Source: Hippophae tibetana
Lineage: Eukaryota; Streptophyta; Magnoliopsida; Rosales; Elaeagnaceae
DNA: 64,000 nucleotides
Reading direction: 5' to 3'
NCBI GenBank assembly: GCA_037013495.1
Contig: CM072811.1
Span: 51,917,452 to 51,981,451, forward strand
Shown here: positions 47,100-59,460 of the stretch, in pieces
How positions within the stretch are numbered: the first letter of the stretch is position 1
How the letters are laid out: every line of letters begins with the position of its first letter
Position numbers and translations under genes: made by a program
Notes under the pieces: generated by a model
Told to the model about the DNA's origin: nothing
The model's input: only the letters and a program-made list of their open reading frames with translations
Database searches by the model: none

Positions 47100-47385
47100 T
47101 TTTTATTGACTTTATATTATCATTAAATTTTATAAAATGTTATAAAAATATCATCTAATTTGATATGTTAAGAGGAATTAATAGTAAATTATTCTATGTT
47201 AATGGTATATTTGTTATATTTGTAAAGTTTAATGGTATAGAAGTAATAAAAAAAATTGGTAGTATTTTTGTAATATTTATAAAATTTAATAGTATAGAAG
47301 TAGCAAATTAAAACTTAATAATATTTTTATAATAATTCTTAAAATTTGATTGTAAAAAAAATCTATTTATTCTAAAATATAATAT
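47100..47385 (+). repeat. Dispersed AT-rich repeat family 2, copy b
   Basis: Same orientation and string order as 19050-19430, including GTAAAGTTTAATGGTATAGA and AAAAAAATTGGTAGTATTTT. Confidence 0.65.
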
Positions 47386-47896
47386 TAAAATTAAAATTTT
47401 AAATTTAACTATCAAATAACATTTTTTTTCAATAACTAAAAACATTTAATTTTATATATGTATGTTTTATTTTTAGCTTCTTAAAAAAATATTGCTATTA
47501 AAAAACATATCTATGGTGTATAAAGAGAATTAAAAATGAATCTTTATTATTAAAAGGATTATGCTATACATTTAAAATAATTTAAAATTTTGATATTTAA
47601 TTACAAAATTGAATAATTAAAAATTTAAATTTAAATTATTAATGAAAATATTACATAAGTGATTTGACCCAAATTTCAAACAAATATTCCTCTGATTAAA
47701 ACCATAATAAATGATTTATGCTTACAAAATAGCTACTTATGTTCAGAGTGACACCTTAGGAGGAGAGACTGATTGACTCTAAGAACTTAAATTTTAAGGA
47801 ATTATTTATTATTTCGATAGTATTCTGCGGAGAGTTTGTATTTCAATTCAATTAAATTGTTAGTTTATTTAAAAAAATATGAGATAAGTTTGAATT

Positions 47897-47948
<52 letters not shown>

Positions 47949-48529
47949 CAATATTTCAACAACAACAAATAATTCTTCATTAAATTCATATCAATATTTA
48001 AATAATGACACCTCATTTTCATGATTCTTAAGTTGCAATATTTCAAACTACGATCTTTTTAACCATCTTCTTATAACATACATCTTAATATCTCAATCAT
48101 TAAATTAGTTGGAAAAAAAATCGCAGTCTTTGATTATTTTTTTCATAAGAAGTGGCTACCTACAAAACAAGTAGATTTTCTTTTAAATGATTTATATTTA
48201 TTCCAAGGAAAGATATATAAAAATAATCAGAATATTATAACTCAAATTCCTCCATTTTCTCAGTCTCTTTCCAGTCATGTTTTAAAACATATCATTCATG
48301 CCAAGTCAAGAACTCAACTTCACATTTGGAGGAAGTCTTGCTCGATACTTGGGAATTAAGGGATATGATAAAATTCGAGTTGGACAGGCGTAAAGAAAAA
48401 TAAAATAATGACTTTTGCCTTCGGCCCGAATTACACCAATCAAGGTTGACTCGCGTGATATAGCGACTTTAAGCCATTTATGTGTACGTCTCCTACACCA
48501 AGACCAAGACTAAGTTGTTTTTTTTTTAA
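47386..48529. other. AT-rich spacer
   Basis: No gene. (AT)n run at 47902-47941. A less AT-rich part at 48240-48520 has no ORF. Confidence 0.5.
47902..47941 (+). repeat. (AT)n microsatellite
   Basis: About 20 TA units. Confidence 0.95.
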
Positions 48530-48905
48530 GGTATAAATAATATGTTATTGAAATTTAGAAAATAGTTTATTAATTTTTAAATCTATCTTATTTTATAATA
48601 TTTTATTTTTAATGAGATAAAATAATAATAAAACGATATTAATTAAAATATATTATTTATCTCTAATAGACTTAAATGAAACAAGTATGAATACAAAAAT
48701 AATAAAAAATATGATAAATAATAATTTATAATATAATTTTAATAAAAAAAATGATACAATATATTTTAAAATTTACTTACTTTCATTAGGTTACAATTTA
48801 AATGACATCTTATAATATTTAAATGAAATAAGAAGATAATATTGTACCATAACTTATTAGAGACATTAAATGAGATAATATATTTTACATCTATAAATAA
48901 GAGAA
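48530..48905 (+). repeat. Dispersed AT-rich repeat family 3, copy b
   Basis: Parallels 31310-31640 in the same orientation. Confidence 0.6.
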
Positions 48906-51117
48906 GCTTTTTTTTTTCTTAATTAAGTTAAAAAGCTTAACATATAATATGTTATATATCTTTTATTAATATCATTCTTTGATTTTATCACACTTTTAAC
49001 ACATTTTTTTCATAAAAATAAAGAATTAATATAACTTAATTTCATCAAGTATTTGTATTCTAGTTATATGCAATAATCATTCACTATTAAATGTTTTTCT
49101 TTTAAAGGAAGTTTCACCAAAAAAGTTTAAAATTAAGTAATTTGGAAGAGAGGTATAAAAATGTTTGAAATAAAGTTATTATAAATGATTTATTGTTATA
49201 TTTTATTAATTAATTTATGTTAAATTATTTTTTCAAAAATAAGGATTATTTACATTTTTTTCTTTCCAAAAAATACAAATATTTTTTTAAAAAAGTTTTA
49301 AAATCATTTTATATGAAAATTTTCAAACATTTTAAAAGTGATTTGAGTCATTCAAAATCATTTTTAAAATAAAAAGATAAACATTTACAAAACAAGTCCA
49401 AAAATGAATTTATTTTATACGAAAATAACGTGGTGAGAATCCAAGGCAAAGCTGTATCAAGCAAGCTAGTAGGTAGGATTTATGAAAGAGTAATAATAAT
49501 CAATATATGTTACAACTTACAACGCGTGTCACGCGTATATATGAACCCCCGATTTTTTGTTTTTTTTTTTTTGAATTTTTTCCAACTTTTTTATTCTTCC
49601 GAATTATCTGTCTACTGTTTTATTTATTTACTTTTTTTTCTATTTCTTTTTCATAACATTTTGTTAGTATAATAAATAGTTGTTAAAATATTTTGAACTT
49701 CTGAATATGTCCATTATAAGTTTTTATTATGTTTGTTACTGATGAATACTTAATATGAGAAAAATATAAATATTTACTGATTTATTTTATTTTATGTTAA
49801 TACATTCAAATAAAAAATATATATGTTTTAATTTTACAAAAATATTATTGAATACACATATGTTTTTTCTAACAAAATATTTTTGAAAAATTATTAAAAA
49901 TAACACTATAAAATATATATAAAAAAATATTTTGATAATATTGAACGATATTTAATTAAATGACGTTTAACATTTAAAGGGTATAAATAATCATAATTTT
50001 ATTTGAATTACCTTCAAAGTGAAATGAATTACTAAACTATTTTTAATAGTAAAAATATATAAGATTTATATAAATAGGTATTATTTTTATGATTAAAAAT
50101 TTTAAAAGTATTATTTTTTTTAAATATTTTTAATATATATATATTGGCTCGATCATTTTAAACATATATTTTAACCTTTGGAAACATAACTTATTTACAT
50201 TGGGTGAGTAATGATAGGGAGTAATGATAGGGTGTATGATAGTTATTTTTGAAATCAAATAAGTGAATAATTTAAAAAACTATAGTTTATAATAATATTC
50301 CACCAAATTATTCGCTACCTACATGTAATTAGTTGATCATAAGTGGTAGGTAAGGATTAAAGAATAAGGATCCTTAAGAAATTAGAAAAAAGGCATTTAA
50401 AGGTTAAACCTACTTATGAAAGCAAAAATGTTAACCACCAAAGAAAGTCCAATTTTCCTGTCAATGTTTTAGTGTCATCGTAAGTAAAATACTAATAATT
50501 GACAAATATACTACAACAAAAAAGCAAGTGGCATAAATCATGGGTAAAACTTATGTGTATAATTTTAGTAAGTTGTGTACATATAATGTCAAAATAATCA
50601 TAAAATAAGTGATAATTTAGATAAAATATTATTTAATGTAATTTAAAGATGTAATTTGAAATCGAAGAAAAAATAAGTAGTAACAAAAGACAAGTAACTT
50701 TTTTTTTATCAAAACAATAAGCATCAAATTAGGTTAGATTAAAAGAGACTCAAATCTCGATTATTTGTGGGAAAAAAATCCCACTTAAGATACGAGGCAT
50801 GGAAAAGATAGGTGAATTGAGCGTCATTGAAGATGACATTGGAATAATATGGGAATTGTGGTCTCTCAAATAAATGCATATTACCTATTGAAAGTTTCCT
50901 CATCTTATGCACACACAAAATATTACTATAACTACGCATGTTCATGATGATGGTCGGAGAATGATACAAAAAGGGAAAATTGGTATTAGTAAGTAAAATG
51001 AATAATTTAATTATATTATTTTTAGGTAATTCGCTTATAATTTTGTTAATATAAAAATAGAACTTTAAAATGTAAAAAATGATAACTCTTTTATAGTATA
51101 AAAATGCGTGTTTCTAG
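48906..51117. other. AT-rich spacer
   Basis: Several short open frames (for example 49430-49672 and 50739-50969) have no protein-like features. GTGTCACGCGTATATATGAACC at about 49526 is the only CG-rich spot. Confidence 0.5.
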
Positions 51118-51379
51118 TAAGGCTGTCAATTTGGGTTACAACTCCCAGTATGAGCCCAATACAATACAATATGTAATAAATTATTTACAATTAACTATTA
51201 ATTTTTATGTTTGTAAAAATATTAAATTTCTTTATCATTATAGATAAATAATTTTATTAAAAACAATTTAATTTTTCAAAAGAATAAAAAATATTTGAAT
51301 TTAGATAGAAAATCATAAACACAAATAAGCAAAACACACGATAAGACAACACACAATATGTATGAATTGTCATCCCCTA
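51118..51379 (+). mobile_element. hAT-like MITE with 8-bp target duplication
   Basis: The left end reads TAAGGCTGTCAATT and the reverse complement of the right end TAGGGGATGACAATT, a hAT-type terminal inverted repeat. Flanking 8-mers GTTTCTAG (51110-51117) and GTGTTTAG (51380-51387) agree at 6 of 8 positions, as expected for an aged hAT target duplication. The element is 262 bp with no coding capacity. Confidence 0.6.
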
Positions 51380-51387
51380 GTGTTTAG

Positions 51388-52243
51388 TATTTGACATTAA
51401 AATTTCTTATTTTATACTAAGAAAAATATTATAAAATTTCCTAAACAGTATCATTTAATCACAAATTTAATAAAAAAATGATCAAATAATAACAAATTAT
51501 ATTATTTTAATATTTTTTTATTAAAATATTATTAATTTTTTAAGTGATTAAAATATGAGTATTTAATAATAATATAGCTACAATTAATATGAATTTTTTT
51601 ACAAAATATTTGTTTTTAATATTTATTAATTGTCATTGTTCTATTTTAATATTTTATTAATTTATTAATTTTATTAAAATTAAAATATATATTAAAATAT
51701 TTTTTTTGTTTGATTTTAAAAAAAACTATTTCATATTAAATTTTACTTTTATCATTATTAAAGATTTGTATTTTAATTATTTAATATAAAATATTATTAA
51801 AATAATATGATTTATCCTTATCGATTATTTTTACAAAATTAATGGATTAAATAATATCTTCCTAATGTAAAGAAATAAATAACATAAATCATTTTATATA
51901 AAATATTTCTATAACACTTTACCCTTTTATATAATATGGTAGGAAAATTAATTTTTTTTTATTATAATGTAACAACAAGTGTCTAATACAAAAAACAATA
52001 ATATTGAAGTACTCAAGGAAAAAATGTACCATTGTATACATATATTTTATTTTAACACATAATATATAATAATTATATATATATTACAAATAATAACGGT
52101 GCGTTTGAGTTTGTTTACTATAAAAAAAATTGTACGAGAAAGTGAGGGTGATGTACAGAAGATTCCAAGTGAAAGTATCTATTCCTAATAATCAATAGAT
52201 TTACGGGTAACAAAAGAAAAGGATTTATTATGTTATTTGATAT
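51388..52243. other. AT-rich spacer
   Basis: Low-complexity AT DNA. Nothing recognised. Confidence 0.5.
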
Positions 52244-53360
52244 TTGAAATATCATTGTTCAAAAGAATGGAAGAGAAGGTTTAGTATTACCCTTGACATT
52301 GCGAAATGTCTTGAGTATCTTCACTATTTTTGTAATCTGCATGTGATTCATGGGATATTAAAGCTCAATTATGTGTTGTTGGATGTTCATTTCAATGCTA
52401 AGATCGAAGATTTTGACTTTACACGAACAAAAACAAAGGACCTAGAATATATTGGTCATGTTGTATTGGAGGTTAAAGTAGATACATGGGAGATAAAGGG
52501 AAACCATAGGTAGAAAGAGAAGAGAGAGTAGAGTATTGAAATTGGAGAGGAAAATGCTTCAATCATGGAAGAAATGGAGAGTGCGAGTTTGAGTATGAGT
52601 GTAATGATTGGTGGATTTGAAGATGGATGTGTGGGTATTGATCAATCACTAAAGAGTAGTATAGCAAAGGCTTTAGATTCTGAGGCCTCACTTGAGAATG
52701 TGGTGACTTTGTCTATGTCATTGGAGACAGTATGTGATAAGCTAAGGAAGTTTGGGATGCATTTCAAAAGAAGTATGACAGTGAGGACGCCAGAACAAAG
52801 AAGTATGTTGTGAGCAGATATATGAAGTACCAAATGATCGATGATATATTTGTGGAAGCTCAATCATATGAACTGTGGAAGATAGCACATGAAATAACTT
52901 CTGAAGGTATAACTTTAGATAAAAAAATTCTAGTTGTTGTTATTATAGATAAATTATCCCTTGTATAAAAATATTTCAAAATGATAGAGACATTGAATAG
53001 GATTCCAATATTTTCAATATTTTTTATAAAACATATGAAGTCATACATGAAAAAAATGCACTTTATTATCCTGAAATGAATGGTAAAGTTAAAAGAAAAA
53101 TATAATTTTTACTGAATCAGTTGTTGCAATTTTATTAAACTTTGGTGCTGTTTATAAATTTTATTAACTATTTACTATGTGCTAAATAGAGTGTCTAAAT
53201 CTACTAATAAAATTTCACCATATGAAATTTAAAAAAATAAGAAATCTAACTTAACTTATTTTAAAACTTGTGGTTTTTAGCCTATGTTATGATCTCTGAT
53301 CCTAAAATAAATAAACTTTCTAGTAGAGCATATAAATGTGTGTTCATAGGATATGTTGTG
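52244..53360 (+). mobile_element. Decayed defective copia fragment carrying receptor-like kinase sequence, copy A
   Basis: In order: a receptor-like kinase fragment (about 52267-52770), then copia gag (FQKKYDSEDARTKKYVV, then RYMKYQMIDD and KIAHEITSE, at about 52766-52908), then, after an internal deletion, integrase-domain remnants (EMNGKVKRK, YVLNRVSKSTNKISPYE; about 53030-53350). It ends abruptly at 53361, where LTR sequence of copy B begins. Many stops and frameshifts. No own LTR is left. Confidence 0.75.
52267..52770 (+). pseudogene. Captured receptor-like kinase fragment (subdomains VIb-VII and the following insert), copy A
   Basis: The frame reads EWKRRFSITLDIAK, LEYLHYFCN, VIHGILKLNYVLLD and AKIEDFDFTRTKTKDLE, which is the VIb-VII region of a plant receptor-like kinase with HGDIKPSNVLLD worn to HGILKLNYVLLD and DFGLAR to DFDFTR. 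The catalytic Asp of HGD and the Gly of DFG are lost. A serine-rich stretch (ALDSEASLENV) follows that fits the insert of the At4g25390/At2g45590 kinase subfamily. It is fused directly to copia gag. Confidence 0.65.
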
Positions 53361-53720
53361 TGAACACTGCACATCTTTTTTCAACTATAAATAGATGACA
53401 ATAACTTTCCATTTCAAGATACAAAAAGAAACTCAAAAAACTGCTCTTCATAGCAAAACCAAGAAAAGAAAATTCAAAATTATTTTTTCAGTTTTTCGAG
53501 CAATATAAATATTTTCGAGGTGTAGCATTTCAGACTTCATCAGTGTAGTGAAGCTATGAGAAATAAATGATTCCGGGTTGCACAAATTTGGGTCGAGTCA
53601 CGAAACGTCTTAAAGATAATGACCTAGTTTGTGACTCAATCCAAGCAACATATTTCAATATATCTGTAATATTGTTCTTATATTATTTTCACATAATTTT
53701 TTTGAAAAAATTTAAAATGA
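53361..53720 (+). repeat. Left LTR remnant of copy B
   Basis: Homologous to 57385-57765, with many substitutions and small indels, so the element is old. A TATA-like CTATAAATAGA lies at about 53384-53395. Confidence 0.7.
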
Positions 53721-54049
53721 TTTCTATCTACTATGTCTACTAAAATGTTAACTGTTGAACTTCACAAATCTCTAGTCTATAGGACTTAGTCTTCAGTCCT
53801 TTATTGATGGTTCTTTAAAAGTACTCAACTTTCTAGTTATTTACAACCAATGACATTGACTCCCTCTTCTCTGCCACCACCGACGATTTCGTTGCTATAG
53901 AGAATAAACCATCATCATATCCACTTAAACCATCAAAATCCTTATTCTCGTTATCTTCCTCTACCACAAGCTCTCTCATAACCATACTATGTAGTTTGAT
54001 CAAACTCAACAGAGTAGTGGAACCTGGATGCACTTCTATGATGATTCTC

Positions 54050-54345
54050 CTACTCACTTCTACGATGAGCTACTGACATGTTTTCGACTTCGAATCGGCT
54101 TGGACATGGTGGGTTTAGGTCTATTTAGAAAGCTATGCTATCTATTGGCCAGTCTTTGGCTATTAAGGTTATGGATTCTTAGGGCTCGATTCAAGTTGAT
54201 ACTAGTGCATGAATTAATGCCTAATCGAAGCCTCCAGGATGCACTTCTTGATCGGAAGTGTATTGAGAAAATGGAATGGAAGAGAAGGTTTAGCATTACC
54301 CTTGACATTGCGAAAGATCTTGAGTATCTTCACTATTTTTGTAAT
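54050..54345 (+). pseudogene. Captured receptor-like kinase fragment (subdomains I-VIb), copy B
   Basis: Across frameshifts and two stops the plus strand reads NRLGHGGF (glycine loop), SIGQSLAIKVMDS (with the ATP-binding Lys), then LILVHELMPNRSLQDALLD, EWKRRFSITLDIAK and LEYLHYFCN. This is the N-lobe and the start of the C-lobe of the At4g25390/At2g45590-type receptor-like kinase. At about 54347 it passes straight into copia gag. About 90 bases of kinase sequence (EWKRRF to HYFCN) are shared with copy A and nearly identical. Confidence 0.7.
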
Positions 54346-55239
54346 CCTCTTGAGGATGCTAGAACAAAGAAGTATGTTGTCAACAAATACATAAAGTACC
54401 AAATTACCGATGACATATATGTGAAAACTCAATCACATGAACTGTAGAAGATAGCACATAAAATAACTTATGAAGTTATGTATTTAAATAAAAAAATTTA
54501 AGTTGCTGTTATTATAGATAAATTACTCTCTGCATAAAAAGATTTCGAAGCGATAGAGACACTTAATATGATTCCAATATTTTCAATTGTTTTTATAAAA
54601 CTCATGGAATTATACCTAAAAAAACTGCACATTATTCTTCTGAAATGAATGGCAAAGTTGAAATAAAAAATATAACTTTTATTAAATCAGTTGTTACAAT
54701 TTTATTAAACTCTGGTGGTGTTTTTCATTAGTATAGAGAAATTTTATTAACTGTTTGTTATATTCTAAATAGAGTGTCTAAATCTACTAGTAAAATTACC
54801 ATATGAAATTTTGAAAAATAAGAAACCTAACTTAACTTATTTTAAAACTTGGGGTTATTTAGCCTATGTTAGGATCCCTAAGCCTAAAAAAATAAACTTT
54901 CTAGTAAAGCATATGAATGTGTGTTCGTAAGATATGTTGTGAATAGTAAAGTGTATAAATTCTATGAGTTAAATGATCATATAGTTATAGAATCAAATGA
55001 TACTGACTTCTATGAACATAGGTTTCCCTTTAAATTGAAGAATAATGGGGGCTCATCTTCTAGTAGTTTACTCATAACTAGAACTAGTGAACAAAATGAG
55101 GAATTAGACACGGAAAGTTAGGAGAAGTAAACAAGCTCTAACCTCTAAGGGTTTTGGGTTTAATTTTTATACTTATACTTTAGAGAAAGATCCCTAAACT
55201 ATTTAAGAAGTCTTATCTTCTTTAGATGCTACCTTATGT

Positions 55240-55620
55240 GAAGAAGTCATAAATAATGAAATGAACTATCTTGAGTATAATAGAACTTGGCATTTAGTTG
55301 ACTTACCTCCTGGTTGCAAAACCATAGGATGTAAATGGATACTAAAGAAGAAATTAAAACCCAATGGTACTATTAAAAAATACAAAGCTCGTCTTGTACT
55401 CAAAAGGTATAGGCAAAGAGAAAATGTAGATTTCTTTGATACCTTTTCACCAGTCACACGAATAACTTTCATACGTGCGCTTTTCTCTCTTACTACTATC
55501 CATGATTTAGTAATGCACCCAATGGATGTTAAAACTGTCTTCTTAAATGGTGACTTAGAAGAAGAGATTTATATGGACCAACCTGAGGGTTTTTTTCCCA
55601 AGCTAAAAAAATAAAGTTTG
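55240..55620 (+). pseudogene. Copia reverse transcriptase remnant of copy B
   Basis: NRTWHLVDLPPGCKTIGCKW, KKYKARLV, FFDTFSPVTRITFIRALFSL, MDVKTVFLNGDLEEEIYM and QPEGF are the usual N-terminal blocks of copia RT. Further remnants follow at 55713-55916 (CLYVDDKLIFGSN) and 56016-56288 (GSLHYATDCTKPYIAY). Confidence 0.85.
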
Positions 55621-57384
55621 TAAACTAGATAAATCCCTTTTATGGTATAAAACAAGCACCTAAGCAATGATAGGAAAATTTTGATAATCAAGTTATCTCA
55701 CATGGATTCAAAATGAATAAAAATGACAAATGTATTTATTATAAATCAAAAAATGACATTTGCACTATTATATGTTTATATGTGGATGACAAGCTTATTT
55801 TTGGATCAAATATTCATATTAATGTGAAAATTTTATTATGTGCTAACTTTAATATGAAAGACCTCAGAGAAACGAGTGTAATCCTTGGTATAAAGATTAC
55901 TAAGTCTAAAAAATGACTTTTTCTAGATCAATCTCATTACATTGAGAAGATCTTAAAGAAATATAATTACTTTAACTGTAAACCTACATGTACTCCTTAT
56001 AATCCTAGTGTAAAGTTGTTCAATAAAATTGGAGATGATGTTAGACAAACTGAGTATACGAGCATCATTGGTAGCTTACATTATGCTACTGACTGCACTA
56101 AGCCATACATAGCTTATGTTGTGGGACTATTATGTAGGTTTACTAGTAAACCTAGTATAGAGCATTGTAATGAAATTGAAAGAGTCATGAGATACTTGAA
56201 GAGAACTATGAACCTTGGATTACATTATAAAAAGTTTCACATTATTCTAGAAGGATACAATGATGCCAATTGGAACACTTTATCATAAGACTCTAAAGCA
56301 ACTAGCGACTATATATTTAGCATTGCTGGTTGAGCTATTTCTTAGAAGTCTAAGAAACACACAATTTTGGCTCAATCTACGATGGAATCTGAAATGATAA
56401 CACTAGCTACTACTAGTCAAAAAATAGGTTGGTTAAGAAATTTGTTACCTGAGATCCCTTTATGGGAAAGACCGATACCAGTTGTCCTAATCCACTACGA
56501 TAATACGGTGGTTATTGCAAAGATTTAGAACCGTTATTACAATGGCAAGAGAATACATATATGTCGTAAGCATAGTACTGTTAGAGAATTTCTCTCTATA
56601 GTAAGAGAGAAGGTTTTCAAAACCTCAAAAGGAATGTAACTGATGTCCTTGAAATGAAGAGTCGCTTATGATGGAAACCTAACTTATAGGCTAGAGATTC
56701 CGAGAAATAAGTTCAATGGGTAATAACAAGTCATAAATTGATATGAGATGAATTATACTATTTTGAAGTCTTATTCTATTTTGTTAGAAGCATGAAGTCT
56801 TGAAGCGACAAAAAATGTGAGTTAATTATTAACTCTTAATAAGTTCTATACTTTATATGAAGTGGAGTATATAGCTATAAGATTACTCTTGATAGACTTA
56901 CCTATGTGAATGTGAAAGTGTGTTATCTTCTTATGAAATATTTGGGCAAAATTTACTAGAGCATTCATTATACTGGGATACACGTGCATGGCCGTAAAAC
57001 ACAGGTTTTTCGAACTGTACCTTGGAAAAGTTGTGTAATGTTGTTAGAGATAGAGTTTAAAACTAACTCTAATATATTCTAAAGCATCAACACTATGTAA
57101 ATGTTCAAGTTGATAGATACCTTTTCCTGATGCACAATCTTATATTTTTAATGAATCGGTTCCTCGATGAAAACTATTTTTATATAAAATTTAAGTAGAA
57201 GATTAATGAAAATAGTGTGAATTTAAATAAAAAATTATGAAAATAAATGTTAAATTTAATTTTCTCAAATTTTTATCTTATATTGCTAGTTTATATCTCT
57301 TAGGAGATGTTTAAATAAAGAAAGTTTTACAATTGAGATTGGGTCCTAATTGAGATTGGGTCCTACTGGACCATTATTTTCATA

Positions 57385-57765
57385 ATTGTGTGAACATTGT
57401 ATATCTTTTTTCAATTATAAATAGAGGGTAATAGCTTTCAGTTTCAAGATACAAAAAAAAAATACTCTTTGTACCAAACTGAAGAAAAAAAATTCAAAAT
57501 TGTTTTTTTCAGTTTTACGAGCAACATAAATATTTTAGAGGTGTGACATTTCGAACTTCATCAATGCAATAAATCTTTAAGACAAAAAAAAAATTTAAGT
57601 TGTTTTATCCTAAGGACAAAGTACCTGTATTTACTTGCATAAATTTAATGAGAACTGAAAAACGTCTTAAAAATAACAACATAATCTATGATCAAATAAT
57701 ATATTTCAATATATTGATAACATTGTTCTTATATTATTTTCACATATTTTTTTCCCAACAAACTC
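57385..57765 (+). repeat. Right LTR remnant of copy B
   Basis: Pairs with 53361-53720. It ends near TTTCCCAACA. The LTR probably begins further left, where a 19-base phrase (AATTGAGATTGGGTCCT) is repeated at about 57336-57373. Confidence 0.65.
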
Positions 57766-59460
57766 CAATTATAAATATATTTGATATAAATATGTTATAG
57801 TTTATAAATATTATTAACATATTTTTAATTACCTTACAAATATATTTATAAACTTATAAATATTATAGATGGGTTTGCAACATAAAACTTAATTAATTCG
57901 AATAACTTTGACGAAACGAATTCTGTGGAATACTGGTTTGGATTTTTTCAACATTGGAAAAACAGTCCTTGATGAAGTTAGATATGCAAAAAATAACAAA
58001 GGGTTAATTATCATTGTCTTTAGTCAATATCGGTGTAATTTCCATGTGATTCTGAGAAGTGATTAATTTATTCCTATTTCAAATTTCTTTATATTTCTTT
58101 TATCTTCACGATTGAGTCAAAAAATTATTAAATTTCCCCTAATCTAAATTTGGACTCCAAAGTAAACAAATCATTTTGATATATATATATATTATTTAAG
58201 AATTATCTCATCAGTTTTTACAAAATTATTTAGAAATTATTATAATAACATTTTAAATTTATAAAAATAAAAATAATATCAATAAGATTTAGTAAATCTT
58301 ACATGTCATAATTTAACCTAAATTGCATTCGGTCGCTTATTTAATGTATAATGTTTACATTGAATTTTTTTTTATAATAAAAATAATATAATTAAATTAA
58401 CAGGAAGAGTGTTATTTTATAAATATAAATTTTAAAATATTTTATAAATTCTTTTTCCAAATTTTTTTGTATTAATTTCGTTGGTATTATAGATGCAGTT
58501 TCATAGAAATTTAAAGAAGTCATATGCAAAGTCAATATATATATATATTGACGTTGAGCACTCTGTTACACAATTAATATATTTGTCTATAAATTAATAA
58601 AGTAACCAAAAAGCCACAGATCTAGTTCCGTACATGTTGTGACAAAATATGCATAGTCAAGTCTCAATCACGGAAATAGTTGATAAAATTGATTAAGCGG
58701 AAGTAATTGTTTATTACTTTTAGAATATATTTTATTTATTTATTTTTTAGTGTATATTTGTTTTAAATTTTATAATAATTTTAAATTTTATTGATTTATA
58801 AAAATAATGAATAATTTCATAATAGACCATCATTAAAGATGATGAATTTGAATTTTTTTTCAAAAAAATTGAAGGATCATATATGAGATAACGTTGTTTA
58901 TCTCTAAATTTTATATTGTGTTTAATATAATTTTATTTTATAATTAAATATATGATTACATAAAATATATATAATCAAATCTTAAAAACTATGGAAGAAA
59001 AATGTGATAAAGGAAAGGAGTACTAGCAGCATTGTATTTATTCATGCTCATTAAACGCAGTTGGTCACTTTATTTTTAAATAAATAATTATGTCTTGTGA
59101 TAGCATATGAAATGTCCCTTCACGTGTGAAATAAAATCAATAATATCTCATAAAGAAAACAGCAAAAGACAATGAAAAGAAGTACACACTACTAGAGAAC
59201 AAGAGGGACTTCGAGGACAAAATTCCAAATTGAATGTCCATGGGGAGATATAGGCTGAACCAAAATCGTTTCATGCTTTTATCTCCGTGCAGCCAAATGA
59301 TCATATATAAATTTAAGATACACTATAAGAGATTTCAAATATTATTTAATTTTTTATATTTTTATATTAAGATTTAAAGAATTTTTTTCTCTTTCCTTTT
59401 TTAATCAAATCCCAATAGTTAAGATATAAAAATACAAAATATTAGTTTAAATTTTATTGG
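57766..59460. other. AT-rich spacer
   Basis: No gene. Short mixed-composition pieces at 57870-58060 and 59160-59300 contain no ORF of interest. Confidence 0.5.

Larger units (their letters stand above)
53361..57765 (+). mobile_element. Decayed defective copia element with captured kinase sequence, copy B
   Basis: Left LTR part (53361-53720) and right LTR part (57385-57765) align in direct orientation (TGTGAACAYTGYAYATCTTTTTTCAA; GAGGTGTRRCATTTC; ATATTTCAATATAT; TGTTCTTATATTATTTTCACATA). Between them: a possible gag start (about 53738), an unidentified stretch, the kinase fragment, gag (EDARTKKYVV), a gag-integrase deletion, integrase remnants, reverse transcriptase (55261-55916) and RNase H-like remnants up to about 56600. 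Stops and frameshifts throughout. The left LTR is joined to copy A without a clean 5' end. Confidence 0.8.

Noticed and set aside
47836-48024. 62-codon open frame
   Set aside because: It crosses the (AT)n microsatellite and has no protein-like character.
52565-52813. 82-codon frame as a separate small gene
   Set aside because: It is the worn serine-rich insert of the captured kinase fragment running into copia gag out of frame.
54028-54447. 139-codon frame as a functional kinase-like gene
   Set aside because: The true kinase reading needs several frameshifts and has stops in the glycine-loop region; the frame then runs into copia gag.
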